The notes below the pieces were generated by a model that saw only the letters and a list, made by a program, of their open reading frames with translations, had not been told where the DNA came from and searched no databases. A stretch of 64,000 nt of DNA from Leishmania donovani. Lineage: Eukaryota; Euglenozoa; Kinetoplastea; Trypanosomatida; Trypanosomatidae. The stretch spans positions 1,827,367-1,891,366 of the forward strand of contig NC_018263.1 in NCBI RefSeq assembly GCF_000227135.1, read 5' to 3'. Positions 1 to 10,586 of this stretch are shown piece after piece. How positions within the stretch are numbered: position 1 is the stretch's first letter; every line of letters starts with the position of its first letter. Made by a program: the position numbers and the translations under genes.

Positions 1-257
1 TGCCGCAGTTTCCGCACAGCATGTTTGACCACCTCGCCAAACTTGGTCTTCCCATCAAGCTGGATCGTGGGGTCATTGTGCTGCTGCAAGACACCACCGT
101 GTGCGAGCCGGGTGATACGCTTAGCGCGGAGGCCGCGCAGCTCCTGAAGCTCTTTGGGGTTCAGTCTGCCGAGTTCAAGATGGACCTGACAGCGCACTGG
201 ACAAACGGCGTAGCAAAGAAGGTCAGCAATAGCGCATCGAAGAGAAGTGGGAAGTAG
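1..257 (+). CDS. MRT4: MRT4-like ribosome assembly factor, 3' end only (partial)
   Basis: This is the C-terminal 84 residues of a protein that starts before the window; the frame is open from base 3. MRT4 is a nucleolar paralogue of ribosomal stalk protein P0 (uL10). It holds the P-stalk site on pre-60S particles until P0 replaces it. The visible part matches the end of the family's insertion and P0-like domain: an FPHS motif, then a KLGLPIKLDRGVIVLL block, a VCEPGD turn, and LLKLFGVQSAEFK, all in the order seen in yeast and human MRT4. A short basic tail follows (ending SKRSGK), where the human protein has an acidic tail. P0 itself is less likely because its C terminus would continue into an acidic stalk peptide. 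The identification is by motif order only. Confidence 0.88.
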   Translation, partial: PQFPHSMFDHLAKLGLPIKLDRGVIVLLQDTTVCEPGDTLSAEAAQLLKLFGVQSAEFKMDLTAHWTNGVAKKVSNSASKRSGK

Positions 258-1475
258 CGAAAGCATCGCCGTCCGGCAGCGTCCTTGCAGGGCGAATGGA
301 GCACGTCGGACGGATTTTTGCCGATCCCCCTAGTCTTGGGAGGCATGGGACAGAGAACCAAGGAAGGGCGTCACGGTGACCGCTTAGCGAACGGTTCCTC
401 GACACCGCGTTCGGAAAGTTGTTTCATCACGGTGCAAGTCTACACTGGTGTCTCTCTGTCTCAGCGCCTGTGTGTACATGTGTGTGCGTGTGTGTGTGTT
501 TGTTCATGCGTGACTCGCGTCTAACTGGTAATGATGTGCACTTTTCTGTTGTGGGAGTGTTAAAAAAGCGAATAAGCGCATCTTCTCTCTTTGCTTACTG
601 TTGGCTTGATAAGCAAACTACCCATTGACGGCAAAAGAGAAACGGCCAACGCCAGCTCGTTCAAGTGCCTCTGTCGAGTGCACAGCCACTGACTTTTCCT
701 CATGGAGGGAGGGAGGGAGGGAGAGGGGGGAGGGGCAGCGCAGTGCTGCGCAGCAAGAAGGGCCTCTCCTTGTACTACGAATGCTCTCTGGCGACTCAGG
801 GGCGCGCCATTGAATGAGGGCAGCTCTCCAAGGGCCTCGAACGCGTGACAAGGAGCAGCCGCGCCTTTGCTGGTACGCTACAAGAGCTCTGCGTGCGCTT
901 GTCCCGCTGACGTGCGCAGGCCCCGTCCATCAATGACGATCACTGCTCTTTTCATGTCTTTTGGTGTCTCTCTACCTCTTTTGCTTCGTCTCCCATCTGC
1001 TCTGAAAAACGGTTCACCATCTCTTTCTAATGCGAAGAAAAGCAAAACGGTGCCCGTTAGCGTTGAGGTATATGCGCTGTGTTTCGCACCGCTGCTGCTG
1101 CTGCTGCTCACCTCTTTCTTTCTCTTGCTGCCCGCTTCTTTCGCCGGCCTTTACTTCTGCTTCACTGGCTTCCTTTTTTTTTTTTTCGCTCTGTTCTCGT
1201 GGTGTGTGTGTGTGTGGTGGAAGAGATATCTGTCCGCCTCTGTTCTCTGTGCCTGTCTAGCTGTCCTTGCACCTCAGAAGAAATATCGCATTGCCTTTTC
1301 AGTGAGACAGCTGCACCATTGGTGAAGAGCTCTGCACGACAAAGTCATTGAGAGCCATTTTTGATGTGTGCTGTCGCTCCTTAGCACAGTGCTCCTCAGT
1401 GCCTATACTGCCCGTGAAGAACGTTTTTTTTTGTTTTGCCATTTCCTGTCTTCTTCGCAACTGTTGGAGAAGTCA
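258..1475 (+). other. Intergenic region: MRT4 3' UTR and VPS9-gene 5' leader
   Basis: No ATG-initiated frame here has coding-like composition. The stretch holds a TG-rich microsatellite (470-503), a G-run tract (704-735), a CTG repeat (1091-1109) and a T13 run at 1174-1186 followed by AG at 1222-1223. A second pyrimidine-rich tract (about 1425-1458) with AGs at 1468-1472 lies just before the next start codon. Either AG could take the spliced leader. Confidence 0.6.
704..735 (+). repeat. GGGA tandem repeat, G-quadruplex-capable
   Basis: Four GGG runs spaced by single A residues (707-721) are followed by a G6 and a G4 run. On the + (transcribed-sense) strand this satisfies the simple G3N1 x 4 quadruplex rule in both DNA and RNA. 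It would lie in the 3' UTR of the MRT4 gene. Confidence 0.7.
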
Positions 1476-4271
1476 ATGTCTTCACTTGACACGCGAGACG
1501 CAGTGAAGCACTATGAGCTGCGTCACAACGTCTTGTTGCAGAGTATACTGCCCGGGGGTCTCCTCTCGTCTCTGGAACTGAAGGAGCGTTGTGAGGCTCT
1601 TTTGGTGCCGCGGCAGGTCTCGCTCGAGGTGCTGCACATTGCCCCGTACTTTCTAGCCACTGCACAGCGTCCATCCACCGAGTCGAGCGCCAAGGCCGCA
1701 CCACCGCTGTCGGCGCTCTTTGGTGAGGAAGACGACGCGGCAGAGAGGGGCGGATCTCCCCAACAGGGTAATGACGCCGCGAATGATGGGGGGCGGGCCG
1801 GCGGCGTGACGTTTCCGCCAGAAAACATCGACGCTTTCAGGGCTGTCCTCACCCGGTTTCTCGAGTATCACCTCCTGCACTTCGACGGCTTTGGAAACTC
1901 CGAGTTCACCAACCTTAGCGGCCAGCGCGGCTCCTTCGCCGAAGATCTGGACCATGTGAAACGGTTCGGCCACTTTGGCCAGGTCGCCGTCCTCGCTGAT
2001 GCAGATGCGCTTCGACCAAGGGGTAGCGGCGCTAGCGCTGACGGTACCTCCGCAGCCGCGGGCAATCTTCCATGCCATCCCTCGTCTCTGCAAATCTTCA
2101 TAATCGACAAGCCTTTGATGGACTCTGAAGAAGTGCGCCTCGTCAGGGAGGCGCTGCACAAGCTCACAGTGTCCGCGGTTTCCAAAATCGAGGCGAAGAT
2201 GTGCACGCCAAGGCTCACGACCAGCCTGGTAGACATACCGTTTTTAATGGGAGACCAGGACGCTGGACACTTGACAGCGCACATGAAGCAATCGTCGGAA
2301 CAGTACGCTCTATCGGCACCCTCAGCAGCCCGCGTGGCGGCGGCGAACGCAATAGACGCAACGGATACGAACTCCTGTGACGGGTCCCTTACCGAAACGG
2401 TTGTGATTGAGGACTTTGAAGATGAGCCGCCGGAGGATCCTGACCTGGAGGCCTACGTGGCCAAGTACACGCACATTAGCGAGCGGCAGCGTCAGCGCAG
2501 CGAATCGACTCTCTCGGCGAGGGAAATGTTGAACAGTGGCGGCAATGCCAACGCTCAAGATGAGGTGAGTCGCGCACCGTGTTTGTCCCACTCGCTCCCC
2601 TCTGCCCACGGACACCAAGACGTTGCTGTGGCCGGTGCTGGCTGCCCTCCGAATGCGTCTAGAGCGGCAGGTACAAAGACTGCTGCTGCCGCCAAGACTA
2701 GCATGCACGCCAATGTTCTGTGCCACGAGTACAGCCGCGAGTGCATCAAGGACTACCGCCGTGTAGTGGCCGCCGACAACGAGATCTTCTACAGCGAGTT
2801 TGAGCGGCTCATGTCACTACGGTGCGCGGGTTCGCTGGCGAGGGTGATGAGCGAGTACGTGTCGAAAAATCAGCACTTGCAGCAGCCAATTCGGAGTAGT
2901 GCCGTGTACAATAAGTTCGTGGAGAGGTGCCACGCACTGTTGCGCAGGACCCCGCGTCTCTCTGCGGACAGGGAGCGGCTGACGATAATGCAGGAGGGCG
3001 TCGAACGGTACGTCACGTCGCGCCTCTACCACCAAATCTTCAACGTTTCTGAGGACGAGCGGCGCAAAAACGAGCGAATGCAGCAGAAGCTCCTACGGCT
3101 GGAGAACATGGCGCCAGCGGATTTGGATGCGCTGCCAGAAGTGGAGCTGCACCACGTGTGGGGCCAGGCGATGTTTGAGCTGGATGGCATGGACTTCTTC
3201 AAGTCCCCGCGAGAGAAGCTGCGGTGTGGAATGCGGTCATGCGAGCTGCTGAGCCTCGCGGTCGGTGACATTCTTCGACAGCGGCGCGAAGCCAAGCGCG
3301 CAGAGAATGCTGCCAAAACCGCCGCCTCCGGGAACGCCGGTGGTGTTCCGCTAGCGTTCGGTGCCGACGAGTTTTTGCCTTGCTTTCTCTTGCTGGTGCT
3401 CCGCGCTCGTCCGCTGAGCTTTGTGCAGAACGTGCTCTACATTGAAAAGTTCCGCTGTCCCGCACTCATGTCCACTGAGGAGTCGTACTGCCTTGCGACA
3501 CTGCAGTCGTCCTTGCTATTCTGGGAGAACTTCGGTGAGGACGGGCAGATGGATGCGGCCTGTACCACAGCCTCCCCGCCTGGTAGCGCTGAAGCGACGT
3601 CGCACAACGGGGGTTCAGCGAGCATCCGCGCGCTCACCAAGGCGCCCCCGTCACTTTCGGGGATAATGCAGCAACAGCAGCCACCGCCACAGATGACGGA
3701 GAAAGATCTGCTGCCTTCTGTGCGACAGGCGTCCTCTACTGGTCGCCAGCAGGCCGGGCTGACAAACATCAGTCAGCCAGGCAGCGAAGCAGCAGCAGTC
3801 TCAGAGGGGAGATCGATGGAAGAGGAGGCGCCAACCGTCCTGGATGTGCTGTTTGGCTGGGCGAACCGGAACTTGGCCCCCCTCGCCAGTGAGATTGGCC
3901 TCGGTGGAAAAGCCGGTGGCTCGGATGGAGACGGATCAGCACGTCAAAGTGACAGCCTCGGTACTAAGCCGGCTTCCATCACTGGCCCAGGTGCGGTTGG
4001 ACGCCTCTCCCCACCGCGGGGCACCGTCGCGGCGCCCACCTCCGGCAGCGAAAGGGCCGATGAAGTAAAAGATACAAGTTGTGCTGCTGATGTTTTCCAC
4101 GCCGCCTTGGCACCAGCGTTATCACCGCCCCACCTTGCTTCCAATATGTCCCCGCGCGCCCGTGTGCGGCAGCTTCTGGTGACGCAGAATAAGACATTTG
4201 AACAGCTCACGTTGGCAGAGCTGCAGATGATTGTGGAAGAGGCTCGTCAACTCCTACTTGAGGGTAAATAG
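1476..4271 (+). CDS. VPS9-domain protein, putative Rab5-type guanine nucleotide exchange factor
   Basis: 931 aa. VPS9 domains load GTP onto Rab5-family GTPases on early endosomes, so this is a candidate regulator of endocytosis, which in trypanosomatids occurs at the flagellar pocket. The VPS9 core spans about residues 495-685. It contains GADEFLP (629-635), giving the catalytic Asp at 631, followed by a helix ending in LYIEKF, and an EESY motif with the conserved Tyr at 671. A helical stretch before it (about 430-495) resembles the helical bundle that packs on VPS9 domains. The first 400 residues and residues 690-890 are low-complexity. The last 40 residues form a predicted helix. No RUN, SH2, zinc-finger or coiled-coil partner domain is evident. 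The frame stays open upstream to 1368 but only from a GTG, so the first ATG is used. The assignment to the VPS9 family is firm; Rab5 as substrate is inferred. Confidence 0.85.
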   Translation: MSSLDTRDAVKHYELRHNVLLQSILPGGLLSSLELKERCEALLVPRQVSLEVLHIAPYFLATAQRPSTESSAKAAPPLSALFGEEDDAAERGGSPQQGNDAANDGGRAGGVTFPPENIDAFRAVLTRFLEYHLLHFDGFGNSEFTNLSGQRGSFAEDLDHVKRFGHFGQVAVLADADALRPRGSGASADGTSAAAGNLPCHPSSLQIFIIDKPLMDSEEVRLVREALHKLTVSAVSKIEAKMCTPRLTTSLVDIPFLMGDQDAGHLTAHMKQSSEQYALSAPSAARVAAANAIDATDTNSCDGSLTETVVIEDFEDEPPEDPDLEAYVAKYTHISERQRQRSESTLSAREMLNSGGNANAQDEVSRAPCLSHSLPSAHGHQDVAVAGAGCPPNASRAAGTKTAAAAKTSMHANVLCHEYSRECIKDYRRVVAADNEIFYSEFERLMSLRCAGSLARVMSEYVSKNQHLQQPIRSSAVYNKFVERCHALLRRTPRLSADRERLTIMQEGVERYVTSRLYHQIFNVSEDERRKNERMQQKLLRLENMAPADLDALPEVELHHVWGQAMFELDGMDFFKSPREKLRCGMRSCELLSLAVGDILRQRREAKRAENAAKTAASGNAGGVPLAFGADEFLPCFLLLVLRARPLSFVQNVLYIEKFRCPALMSTEESYCLATLQSSLLFWENFGEDGQMDAACTTASPPGSAEATSHNGGSASIRALTKAPPSLSGIMQQQQPPPQMTEKDLLPSVRQASSTGRQQAGLTNISQPGSEAAAVSEGRSMEEEAPTVLDVLFGWANRNLAPLASEIGLGGKAGGSDGDGSARQSDSLGTKPASITGPGAVGRLSPPRGTVAAPTSGSERADEVKDTSCAADVFHAALAPALSPPHLASNMSPRARVRQLLVTQNKTFEQLTLAELQMIVEEARQLLLEGK

Positions 4272-5440
4272 GCGAGCGTTTGCCTGTCACACATTGGGAG
4301 ACCTTTTTGTTTGGTTTTGTTATTTGGCGGTGGCGGGCAGAGAGAAAGAGAGCAGGAAAAGGATGAGTATATACCGGAGCAAATGTGGAGGCGTGAGGCG
4401 GCCTTGCCGTTGCTCTGTCCTCTGCGGCTCCGTGCCTTTCGCGTGATTCTCTTCTTTGCTGCCTTGGTCAGTGGACGATAGAAACGGAGCTCGTTAATTG
4501 TTTTTTTTTTCCTTGCACTTTCCCGTCACCTTCTGGGATTGTTTCGCTTTTTTTTTTCGCCTGTGTCCCGACCGCGAGGGTGCCTTTCTCGGGGTGTTTT
4601 CGCTTGCGCGCATGTGTGGTGGTTTTTTTTTTCAGCTCGCCTGTGTTCGGCAGTGCCTCGCGAACGACGACCTTTGCTATCGCTAGTGCCCTCCACTTCC
4701 TCGTACCCCCGTGGTGAGGCTCTCACATGTGTCTTCTCTGTTTTGGTAGCGCTTCCGATGTGGACTTTTTTTTTGTTGCCCCTTTTTCGTTGGTTCATCT
4801 TCTGTGCTCTTCGCCGCGTTTTGCCTGTTTCTCTTCTGTACCTCACTGGGTGTGCGTTCTTGGTCTCCCCGTCACCGTTTGCTGCTGAAGAAGTGTCTTT
4901 TCTATGAGCCCCTGTGCACCTGCGATCGGTGAAAACACTTGTTTCTTCTTTTTGTGTGCGTCTCAGGGGCTGCCCTTCGCGCCACACTCCGTAGCATACT
5001 CTCCCCCTTTGTATCCGCGTAGGCTGGTGCAGCGAGCCACGCGCTGTGAAAAGAAAAAGGCATCGATCACCATTCTTCGCCTTTTTTGTGTGGCAAAGCG
5101 GTTTCGGCAGCATACCCCCCCCCCTCCTCCCCCAGAAGAGCAGAACGATGAACATGCTTATGTGTGTTGCTCCTCCTCCATGATCGCTCGTCGCCCGGGA
5201 CGGTGGTTTCATTCGTCGCTTCCTCTTCCACTCCCCCTTCTGTTTGCTCTTTTCCAAGCACGCACGCACACAGGCACACACACAGAGGGCCGAACATAGT
5301 GCCCTTCGCACGTCATCCTACTCTACTCGCCTGTCGTAGTAACGGTGCAGTGGCGCGTCTCAAACATACTCCGCGAGAAAGGGGAAAGCCGATTCGCTCG
5401 TTTTTTTTTGGCTTCCAACGAAGAAGCCTCTCCTCCTCGC
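4272..5440 (+). other. Intergenic region with T-rich tracts
   Basis: A T/pyrimidine-rich stretch with many homopolymer T runs (for example near 4501, 4549, 4622, 4768 and 5401) and a C-rich run near 5117-5132. Open frames here, including a 261-codon one on the - strand (4526-5311), are simple-sequence artefacts. The T run at 5401-5409 followed by AG at 5422-5423 is a plausible trans-splice acceptor for the next gene. Confidence 0.55.
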
Positions 5441-5827
5441 ATGCTGAAGCCCAGTCGTCTTGTCGGTCTGTCAGCAAGCATCCTTGGCACCCACCTACAC
5501 ATGTCCGCAGAGCAGCACACTGAGGCACAGGTGTCGGAGCTGGAGAAGCGCGCAACAAGCGCTGAGAAGCAGCTTCAGGCGCTGAGGGTGAAGCTGGAAG
5601 ACGGCGCCGGCGCTGCTGCCAGCGGCGCCAAACTGGAGGCCCGTCTGCGTGAGCTGCTGAAACTCATGTGCGAGGACCGTGATGAATGCGAGATGATACG
5701 CGCTCAACGTGACGAGCTCATGGAGGAGAACGCCCGCCTGCGGGCGCAGGTGATGAAGGGTGAGTACCGCATCAAGCACCTCCTGCGTACTATTGAGGAG
5801 ATCGAACAGGCTGGTGCGCCTCAGTGA
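5441..5827 (+). CDS. Small coiled-coil protein, unknown function
   Basis: 128 aa from the first ATG after the likely acceptor (AG at 5422-5423), or 108 aa if translation starts at the second ATG (5501). From residue 24 on the protein is almost entirely a predicted coiled coil. Two heptad-rich helices are separated by a short Ala/Gly hinge (GAGAAASGA). Charged and Leu-rich positions alternate regularly through to EEIEQ near the C terminus. The extra 20 residues of the longer form lack acidic residues and carry Lys and Arg, so they could be a mitochondrial presequence. I do not recognise the family. The steady helix periodicity and third-position GC support a real gene. Confidence 0.65.
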   Translation: MLKPSRLVGLSASILGTHLHMSAEQHTEAQVSELEKRATSAEKQLQALRVKLEDGAGAAASGAKLEARLRELLKLMCEDRDECEMIRAQRDELMEENARLRAQVMKGEYRIKHLLRTIEEIEQAGAPQ

Positions 5828-6640
5828 GACGCAGAGCACACAGATACACGCAGGGATGGAAAAAGGAAACGTGAAGGCGCTCGATAACTCGCAGTGACTT
5901 TGATTCTTTTCGTTGTTTGCTTCTTCGTGGTGCCGCAAGGGCAGGAGTCGTCCTATGCCATCTAGGCACAGGGCGCATCTGGCCAGCTAAAATTGATGAG
6001 GCTTCTTGCGCCCATTAGGGCTGCGTGAGCACGTCCAGGTGCCCCTCCCTCTCCCCCTCCAAAAAAAAAGGGAAAGCGAACACATGTACTCGACATAAAA
6101 GCAATACTGAAACACAAGAGCACGTGCGTCCATGTTCGCCCAGTGCGTCTAGTCAGGCATTCACGTGTGTGCGCCACAAAACAAAGGGGAAAGCTAAGGC
6201 ATTTTTGTTCTCTTCACACAGTCGATTTTTCTGACGCTTGCCTTTCATGGGAGCGGTTCAGCTGCGTTGCTGTTCCCTAGTCGACACACACTCTCACCTG
6301 CGTGATGCGGCACTCGCCATCTCCATTCTTCCCTTTCTTTTCGTATCTCCTTCGACTCTCTCCTCGGCAGCAATCAGGCTTCTCGGAAAGCGTTCCTCCG
6401 TCCGACGTCGGGTAGTTGGTCCCGACACCTCGGCTATCTTTTCCTCGCCGACCCTTCTCTGCTCTCCCACGTCTCGGGCGCTGGCCTGCTGTTGTTCTGT
6501 TGCTGTACGAGTTGCATAGCATCAAGCAAAGTCTAAGAGTAACGCCCCTTTTACATCTGTTCTACAGACGGATAAAGTATATATATATATATAGCTGGCA
6601 ACCCCGCCTAAAAGCTTGTTCGCCCCATTGGCGTGCAGCC
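5828..6640 (+). other. Intergenic region: 3' UTR and cytochrome b5 leader
   Basis: Contains an A-run (6061-6069) and a pyrimidine-rich zone at 6320-6570. The most likely acceptor for the next gene is the pyrimidine tract 6543-6564 ending in AG at 6566-6567. A TA repeat (6577-6593) lies in the resulting leader. No ATG occurs between that AG and the cytochrome b5 start. No gene seen. Confidence 0.55.
6577..6593 (+). repeat. TA dinucleotide repeat
   Basis: Eight to nine TA units, directly downstream of the probable splice acceptor of the cytochrome b5 gene, so probably part of its 5' leader. Confidence 0.8.
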
Positions 6641-6880
6641 ATGAAGGAGTACACACGTGAGGAAGTAGCGATGCATTGCACTTCGCAGGACTACTGGGTC
6701 ATCGTGGACAGGCATGTCTATCACTTGGATGCCGAGTTTGTTACGACACTGCACCCTGGTGGGCTGATTATTTTGGAGTCGGCCGGCAAGGACGGGTCGG
6801 TGATGTTTCACGAGCACCACAATTTGGAACGGGTGAGGCCCATTCTGGAGGAGTACTGCATTGGTAAACTCAAGAAGTAA
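6641..6880 (+). CDS. Minimal cytochrome b5 domain protein
   Basis: 79 aa, consisting only of a cytochrome b5 haem-binding fold. Such proteins shuttle single electrons to desaturases, hydroxylases or other oxidases. The first axial haem ligand is His38 in the signature HPGG (38-41). The second should come from the His cluster H57/H59/H60, aligned with the family's VGH position after a two-residue deletion. The domain ends with the usual YCIGKL strand. There is no C-terminal membrane anchor and no signal peptide, so the product is predicted to be soluble, unlike the ER and outer mitochondrial membrane b5 proteins. The neighbouring genes give no clue to its partner. The start is the first ATG after the acceptor at 6566-6567. 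Confidence 0.85.
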   Translation: MKEYTREEVAMHCTSQDYWVIVDRHVYHLDAEFVTTLHPGGLIILESAGKDGSVMFHEHHNLERVRPILEEYCIGKLKK

Positions 6881-7664
6881 CGCAGCTGCGTTTTTGAGCA
6901 CGGCGAACGCTCGCGGTGTCGCGATGGTAGGTTTGCCTGGCGGATGAGCGAGAGCGGATGTGAGCGCTTGGATGTCTGTGTTGGCAAGAGCGTCTACACT
7001 CCCTCTGCAGTGGAGGGAGGCTGGGCATGTTTCCCAAAAGAGTTTGTTCCTTGCTGTCTTGCGTATTTATTCTCTTCTCCCGCCCTGTCAGTGCTCGTTC
7101 GCCTGCTCTTGTACTGCTCTTGCGGTGTCTTGGACAGCGCGAAGGCGGGGCGTTTCGCGGCAAAAAGAAAGAGACGACGACTCACGTCCGGTTGGCTGGT
7201 GGGGCCGCTCTTCGAAGAGACTTTATTTCTTTACCATTCACACGTGGCGTCCCCTAAACGAGGGGTACGCGCACTTGCTGCTCTGTGAATCGGTGTCGAC
7301 CTACTGCCCGAGCAATTCATGAAAAGGAGCCGCACGCGCGCGCTCTGTCGTGTCTTGGACCACTCCCCCCACGCCCTTTTTACACATCCATCGACAGTCC
7401 AGCATGTACACGCGCACACGTCATTTTCTTCTCATTCCTTGGCTGCACCGCCCTTTTTCCTCTCCTGCCACGCCGACAACTGCTCGCTTGCTCGCACGCG
7501 CATACACATCGGCACCCAAACTCACGCATATATGGACACATGTTGGCGCGCACGCCATATTGCACATCCTTCAGAGTGCAGTTCTTTTTGTCTTGTTTTT
7601 ATCTGCACGCCATTGTTTGTGTGTGCGTGCGCGAAGTCTCGTTCACACCATCCATTTTCTCCCC

Positions 7665-7686
7665 TACACACACACACACACACACA
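7665..7686 (+). repeat. AC dinucleotide repeat
   Basis: Eleven AC units in the non-coding stretch after the cytochrome b5 gene, followed by a CG/CA-rich tail. Confidence 0.85.
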
Positions 7687-8776
7687 GGCGCACGCGCGCT
7701 CCCGCACACGCGGCGTTCCGTTTGTAGTCCTCCCTGATCGAGAGGGTACAAGAGACGGCAAATAGACGAGATCGCAGATCCGAACGTCCTCGAGGAGACG
7801 CGCGATCGACTTAGTTGTGGTGCTTGTGCAAGAGGTGGCTTAGCGCGTTTCACTGTGTTCACACAGGAAGGAGTGCACTCGCCGCCGCGATTCGCACACA
7901 GAGCTGTGTGCGTTCGCGTGCGTTCAACTCGTTAACGTGCGTGCTTACGCTGCGGCTCTGTATGCTGCAAAGCCGTCCCACGGATCCCTCTCATTGTATA
8001 GATATACATAGCGAGGTGAACGGTCTCCTTGGAGAGTGGACGCTTACGTCCGCCGATCGGCGTCTGCCCCTTGCGACCTCGTCTGCTTTCACACCTCCTC
8101 TCCTTCTTCCTCTTCCACAGCCATTCAGTGAGCCTTCGTTAGCCTCCCAAAGAGTTTCCGTCTCATGTCTCATCAAGGGTTTTCTTTAACGTTTTATCTT
8201 CGCCTCGTTTTCACAGACGTTCAGATCGAACGCGAAAAAAAAAACGACGATATCAGGCTCAACCGCCGAACTGCGTGCATTGATAAACCCTGCGGTGCTC
8301 TTCCCTTTTCATTGCGGATTCCTGCTTTTACGCACAACTTCTCAGCTCCCTTCGGTGTCTCTTCCCCCCCCTCCCGAGTGCATTAGAATCAGGGGCCAGT
8401 TTTCTAGCCACTTCCCTTTTTTTTTACATCTTCACTCGGGGAGACGGGGGAGGTCGGAAGGAAGGGTCGACTATCACTCCCGTGAGGACAGAACACAAAC
8501 CATTGCACAGTAACTTTCTGCCACCTTGAGTCACACGGGCGGGGGGTGCAGGCGGCACGATCGCGCACACCCTGCTTATGTGATTGGCCGGCTATTCCTA
8601 TGCTGCTGCTGACAAGGCCTCTTCTCTTCTATGTAGTGTTCTCCTCTCGTTTCCTGCCCTTTTTTTTCTTGCACTGGCGAAGGAACGGAAGTACTCATAC
8701 ATCTTTACTTCCTCCCCATTCCGACTCGCGTGAGTCTGTGTGTGTTCGTCTGTGTGTTTTGGGCTCTGCATCGGCG

Positions 8777-8803
8777 ATATATATATATATACACACACAC
8801 ACA
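8777..8803 (+). repeat. Compound AT/AC dinucleotide repeat
   Basis: Seven AT units run directly into six AC units, a compound microsatellite typical of trypanosomatid intergenic DNA. Confidence 0.85.
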
Positions 8804-9279
8804 TAGTTATTTATTTACATTTGCGAGGCGACGGCGTACGGCTCAGGAAAGGGGTGCAGTAGGAGGTGCGTTTTCTCTTTTCCCTCTTCTCATTCTCTCC
8901 TCCTGAGTGAGTGAGTGAGTGCTTGTTTCTGTGTGTGCTCGTGTGGCAGAGTATACACACACGAACGCACGCACACACAGAAAAAAAAAGAAACCAAGCA
9001 TATAGGGGCGTAACGTCGACGCAAGACAACGAGGGATCCGAGGAAACAGACGAAGACACAAGGCCGCATCTACATAAGTAATTCCCCCCTCACCCCCCGA
9101 AAAAAAATTGAAAGTTCACAGCGCGTGTTTACGGCTGTGCAGTTGTGTTGGTGTTTACGTGGGTGCGTGCTGTGGTAGCAGAACGTTCTCCTACAGTTTG
9201 CTCACAAACCGCGCAGCTCCTGCCCGCCTTGCCCTCTTCCTCCTCTCCTGACCCCTCAGTCACGTGGCCCCCGCTCTCT

Positions 9280-10160
9280 AGGCTGTTTCTCCTTTTTTTT
9301 CGTGACGAGACGTAGATCACGCGGGGGTTTTCCTCTTCAGCTCTTTGTGTGTGTGTGCGTGTCTGTGTTTGTGCCCGCCACGCATCCTCCGATCGCGTCT
9401 GTGGCGCTCTTCTCTCTGCGTTTATGTCTGCAGCGCTTTCATAGAGGACACTTTTACTTCTTTGTTTGTGCCTCTCTCTGTTTTTCTTTTTTGTTTCTGT
9501 GCTTTCCTTGGCGTGGCGCCCGCCTTTCACCCGGCACTTTTCGTTTTGTTTTTCTGCTTTATTGTGGTTTGCCGCTCCTCTTTCTCTGTGTCGCTCTTCC
9601 CATCTTCTGCCACCTTTTTCCCCGCCTCCGCCGACACTCTCCTCCTCCTCCCCCTCCTTCCGGTCTCCTCGTGTGCCTTTTGTGGGAGCACCCGTGCTGT
9701 TAGTTTTCTGTTTTGTTTTAACCTTTTCTGTGCCTCTTTTTTATTTGAAACGGAATCTCCTCAGTCGTGTGGAGTTGCGTTGGCTCACGAAAACTATATG
9801 TTGGCTGTCTTCGTTTTTTTTTTGTATTTTCGTGCCCTCATGTGTGTGCTCTCTTTGCGTTTTTTTTTTTTTCATTTTGCTTTACTTCCTTCTTCCTCTT
9901 CGTTGTTGTTGCCCGTGTGGGGGTTCGTTTATTTCACTCCCTGCCCGTTTACGCTTCGTCCCTGCTTTTCCGACCGCCCTCTCTCGTCCCTTTTTCGGTG
10001 TCGTCGCGCTGTGCTAGATCTCTCTCTCTCTTCTTTTTTCTTGTTACTGTTACGTGTTCCCTCCCACCTCACGTTTGCCATCGATTGAGTTGCCATCCGG
10101 TGCTGTGTCTTCTGTTTTGCTCCTGCGGTGTGCACTCCTCCGAAAAGCCCTTCTACCGTA
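9280..10160 (+). promoter_or_regulatory. Extended pyrimidine-rich tract ending in a probable trans-splice acceptor
   Basis: Nearly 900 nt dominated by T and C with many T runs (for example 9847-9860). It ends with a short pyrimidine tract and AG at about 10159-10160. Trypanosomatid spliced-leader acceptors are an AG downstream of such tracts. The tract is much longer than needed for one acceptor, and several alternative sites are possible. Confidence 0.5.
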
Positions 10161-10586
10161 GACGTGGAAAGCTAACTGTCGGACGTGCCAGCTAGCTGCT
10201 CTTTAGGACTTCGACAACTTCATCACGTCACACTTGGTTTCTCGTCTTTCGTGCCCGTCGGCACCCTAACGTTATCCCACAGATTGCGCATCTCGGGATC
10301 CTGGCAGTGCGTGTGCGTGGCATAAGCGCTGGTGGTGAGGTGACTAGCTAAAGACAGAATAAAGGACGTGGCGAAGCAACCTCGTGCGCACTGGCAAGCC
10401 CACAGCACGGGAAAGACGCAGGTAGACGGTATTGTGAAGGTAAAGAGCAAGTTTTCACAGCGCAGACGTGCGGCGGTGTTGGTTTGCTTAGGAATTTGCG
10501 TGTGCGTGTGCTTTCTTTGCTGTGGGTGGTGTCGCCGTGTTTTTTGTTATTGCTCACGATTGTAAGTCGGACCAGAAAGTCGAAGT

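Larger units (their letters stand above)
6881..10586 (+). other. 3.7-kb gene-free stretch
   Basis: This is the longest region here without a credible gene. It holds AC, TA and GTGA microsatellites (7665-7686, 8777-8803, about 8907-8921) and a strongly pyrimidine-rich zone (about 9280-10100). All long open frames inside it are Phe/Ser/Leu/Cys-rich translations of pyrimidine tracts. A reasonable acceptor for the following gene is the AG at about 10159-10160 after a pyrimidine tract. The 426 nt from there to the next start codon contain no ATG. I found no tRNA or rRNA by eye, but small RNAs without obvious motifs could be missed. Confidence 0.55.

Noticed and set aside
9345..10088. 247-codon + strand frame
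   Set aside because: Translation of a pyrimidine-rich tract (Phe, Ser, Leu, Cys, Val only), with no domain and no codon bias.
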